From assembly GCA_905209075.1 (NCBI GenBank), contig CAJLRL010000003.1, forward strand, positions 124,001-188,000: a DNA stretch of 64,000 bases, given 5' to 3'. The stretch comes from an uncultured Lachnospiraceae bacterium. Lineage in GTDB: Bacteria > Bacillota > Clostridia > Lachnospirales > Lachnospiraceae. How positions within the stretch are numbered: position 1 is the stretch's first letter; each line of letters opens with the position of its first letter. A program made the position numbers and the translations under genes. The notes beneath the pieces were generated by a model that was not told where the DNA came from, searched no databases, and was given only the letters and a program-made list of their open reading frames with translations. Below are positions 61,646-64,000 of the stretch, in pieces.

Positions 61646-64000
61646 GTGGCTGATGTAACACCAATGATGCAGCATTATCTGCAGACAAAAGAAGAATATA
61701 AGGACTGTATATTATTTTACAGACTAGGTGATTTTTACGAGATGTTCTTTGATGACGCAAAGATCGTATCAAAGGAGCTTGAACTTACTCTTACAGGGAA
61801 AAGCTGTGGTCTTGAAGAACGTGCGCCTATGTGCGGAGTTCCGTTCCATGCCGCAGAATCATACATTAACAGACTTGTATCAAGAGGATATAAAGTCGCA
61901 ATATGTGAGCAGATGGAAGACCCTAAGCTTGCAAAGGGAATCGTAAAAAGAGAAGTTATACGGGTTGTGACACCTGGTACAAATACCGACATGGCTTCGC
62001 TTGACGAAGCAAAAAACAACTATATAATGTCTATAGTCTATACAGAGGATAAATATGGCATAGCTGTTTCTGATGTCACCACAGGTGATTTTTGTACAAC
62101 GGAAGTGGACAATGAAAGAAAACTTCTTGATGAGATAAGCCGTTTCTGCCCTTCAGAGATTATATGCAATGAAGCATTATATATGAGTGGAGTGGATATT
62201 GATGATTTGAAAAACAGGCTGGGGATAACAATATCAGCACTTGATTCGTGGTATTTCGGGGATCAGCTTGCAAAAGAAACTCTTCTTACACATTTTCATG
62301 TGCAGTCACTTATAGGTCTTGGGATTGCGGATTATGATAGCGGAGTTATTGCATGCGGTGCGCTTCTTAAGTATCTCTATGAAACGCAGAAAAATTCACT
62401 TGATAATATTCTTGAAATACATCCGTATTCAATCGGAAAATATATGATCATAGACAGCTCGTCCAGACGGAATCTGGAGCTTGTAGAAACACTTCGTGAG
62501 AAACAAAAAAGAGGTTCATTGTTATGGGTTCTTGACAAAACAAAGACGGCCATGGGGGCAAGACTTTTAAGATCATATGTTGAGCAGCCTCTTATAGAAA
62601 AATCGGAAATAATAAAACGCCAGAATTTTATAGAGGCGTTAAATAAAAGTGAGATAACAAGGGATGAACTGAGAGAATATTTAAATCCTATATATGATCT
62701 TGAACGTCTTATAACAAGAATTACATATCAGTCAGCTAATCCAAGGGATTTGATTGCATTCAGAAACTCAATAAAAATGCTTCCACCTATAAAAACACTT
62801 CTGAAAGATATAAAGTGCAAGCTTGTAAGTGAGATAGACAGTGATTTTGATGTTCTTGATGATCTGTGCCTGCTGCTTGATCAGTCGATACAGGAAGAAC
62901 CACCTATATCTGTACGTGATGGCGACATAATAAAAGAAGGCTACAGCGAGGAAGTCGACAAACTCCGTGCTGCAAAAACAAAGGGAAAAACGTGGCTTGC
63001 AGAACTTGAAGCTTCTGAAAAAGAAAAGACCGGGATCAAAAATCTGCGCATAAAATACAATAAAGTATTTGGCTATTATCTTGAGGTTACAAATTCATAT
63101 AAAGATCTTGTGCCTGATTATTATGTTAGAAAACAGACGCTTACAAATGCTGAAAGATATATAACACCGGAATTAAAAGAACTTGAAGATACGATCCTTG
63201 GGGCGGAAGACCGCCTCACATCGCTTGAATACGAGTTATTCAGGCAGGTACGGGATAAGATCGCACAATCTGTTTCGAGGATTCAAAAGACAGCCCGTGC
63301 CATTGCAAAGATGGATGTTTTTGCATCGCTTGCCCTTGTTGCAGGCCAGAACAATTATTGCAAGCCGAAAATAAATGAAAGTGGGATAATAGATATTAAA
63401 AACGGGCGTCATCCTGTAGTCGAAAAGATGACAACGAACGATATGTTTATAGATAACGACACATATCTTGATCCTGATAAAAACCGGATTTCTATAATAA
63501 CAGGTCCGAATATGGCAGGAAAATCGACATATATGAGACAGAGTGCTCTTATCGTGCTTATGGCACAGATAGGAAGCTATGTTCCTGCATCCTCGGCAAA
63601 TATAGGAATTGTAGACAGGATATTTACGAGAGTCGGAGCCTCAGATGATCTTGCTTCAGGACAAAGTACTTTTATGGTCGAGATGAATGAGGTTGCCAAT
63701 ATTTTAAGAAATGCAACATCAAAATCATTGCTTATACTTGATGAGATAGGCCGGGGAACAAGTACTTTTGACGGACTAAGTATAGCATGGGCGGTTGTAG
63801 AACATATAAGCAATCCAAAACTTTTAGGTGCAAAGACATTATTTGCAACACATTATCATGAACTTACAGAGCTTGAAGGCAAGCTTGACAGTGTAAATAA
63901 TTATTGTATTGCAGTAAAAGAAAAGGGAGATGACATAGTTTTCCTTCGTAAAATCGTAAAGGGCGGTGCTGATAAGAGTTATGGAATACAGGTGGCAAAG
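61646..64000 (+). CDS. mutS: DNA mismatch repair protein MutS, 5' part
   Basis: Recognises base mismatches and recruits MutL. GTG start after AGAGGAA; 785 codons are open to the window edge, so the last 80-100 residues are missing. Mismatch-contacting Phe30-Tyr31-Glu32 lie in RLGDFYEMFFDDA. The core and clamp follow, then the ATPase domain with Walker A TGPNMAGKSTYMRQ near 619 and Walker B LLILDEIGRGTSTFDG near 693. The reading frame is continuous across all points checked. Confidence 0.96.
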   Translation, partial: MADVTPMMQHYLQTKEEYKDCILFYRLGDFYEMFFDDAKIVSKELELTLTGKSCGLEERAPMCGVPFHAAESYINRLVSRGYKVAICEQMEDPKLAKGIVKREVIRVVTPGTNTDMASLDEAKNNYIMSIVYTEDKYGIAVSDVTTGDFCTTEVDNERKLLDEISRFCPSEIICNEALYMSGVDIDDLKNRLGITISALDSWYFGDQLAKETLLTHFHVQSLIGLGIADYDSGVIACGALLKYLYETQKNSLDNILEIHPYSIGKYMIIDSSSRRNLELVETLREKQKRGSLLWVLDKTKTAMGARLLRSYVEQPLIEKSEIIKRQNFIEALNKSEITRDELREYLNPIYDLERLITRITYQSANPRDLIAFRNSIKMLPPIKTLLKDIKCKLVSEIDSDFDVLDDLCLLLDQSIQEEPPISVRDGDIIKEGYSEEVDKLRAAKTKGKTWLAELEASEKEKTGIKNLRIKYNKVFGYYLEVTNSYKDLVPDYYVRKQTLTNAERYITPELKELEDTILGAEDRLTSLEYELFRQVRDKIAQSVSRIQKTARAIAKMDVFASLALVAGQNNYCKPKINESGIIDIKNGRHPVVEKMTTNDMFIDNDTYLDPDKNRISIITGPNMAGKSTYMRQSALIVLMAQIGSYVPASSANIGIVDRIFTRVGASDDLASGQSTFMVEMNEVANILRNATSKSLLILDEIGRGTSTFDGLSIAWAVVEHISNPKLLGAKTLFATHYHELTELEGKLDSVNNYCIAVKEKGDDIVFLRKIVKGGADKSYGIQVAK

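Noticed and set aside
61646..64000. Possible frameshift in mutS
   Set aside because: Frame checked at the mismatch-recognition motif, clamp region, Walker A and window end; all are in the same frame as the GTG start.

Overview
The window looks like a chromosomal segment of a motile, low-GC, Gram-positive Clostridia bacterium, most probably a Lachnospiraceae member (Roseburia/Agathobacter/Lachnospira-like). The reasons are AT-rich sequence, PolC-type DNA polymerase, CodY, CheC/CheD, FliY and a gene order matching the Firmicutes block codY - fla/che operon - sigD - rpsB - tsf - pyrH - frr - uppS - cdsA - dxr - rseP - polC. Genus assignment is inference only. Nearly all genes are on the + strand. 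I see no rRNA, tRNA, CRISPR array, phage or insertion sequence, and no gap between genes exceeds 300 bases.

Region 1 (1-2576): the 3' part of topA, then codY and an intrinsic terminator. Region 2 (about 2600-34983): two sigma-A-like promoters followed by one long flagellar/chemotaxis operon. It holds rod and basal-body genes (flgB, flgC, fliE, fliF), switch and export ATPase genes (fliG, fliH, fliI, fliJ), hook genes (fliK, flgD, flgE), stator genes (motA, motB), fliL, the C-ring genes fliM and fliY, and the export gate (fliO, fliP, fliQ, fliR, flhB, flhA). It then holds the assembly regulators flhF and flhG, a PilZ c-di-GMP receptor, chemotaxis genes (cheB, cheA, cheW, cheC, cheD), sigD, and three or four little-known small proteins around sigD. 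cheY and cheR are not in the window.

Region 3 (34984-51515): rpsB with a structured leader, tsf with an unusually long middle, and a strong terminator. A three-gene insertion follows (chemoreceptor, degenerate polysaccharide deacetylase, bactofilin), then pyrH, frr, uppS, cdsA, dxr, rseP, ispG and polC: ribosome recycling, isoprenoid and undecaprenyl-phosphate synthesis, phospholipid precursors, site-2 protease and replication.

Region 4 (51516-64000): two minus-strand genes (xpt and a small membrane protein), then rlmH and a remnant of the yqfC-yqfD-phoH-yqfF-ybeY cluster in which YqfD lacks its C-terminal half and YqfF lacks its extracellular domain and HD catalytic residues. After these come a MurJ/SpoVB-type flippase, a BofC-C-like small protein whose start codon lies in the loop of a perfect 18-bp inverted repeat, two FAD-dependent oxidoreductases, and a mutS gene that runs off the end.

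I found no wholly new multigene system. The most notable items are the pseudoenzyme-like NodB protein beside a bactofilin, the eroded sporulation-cluster genes, the FlgD tail resembling surface-protein modules, the EF-Ts insertion, the rpsB leader, and the hairpin around the start of the gene at 58413.
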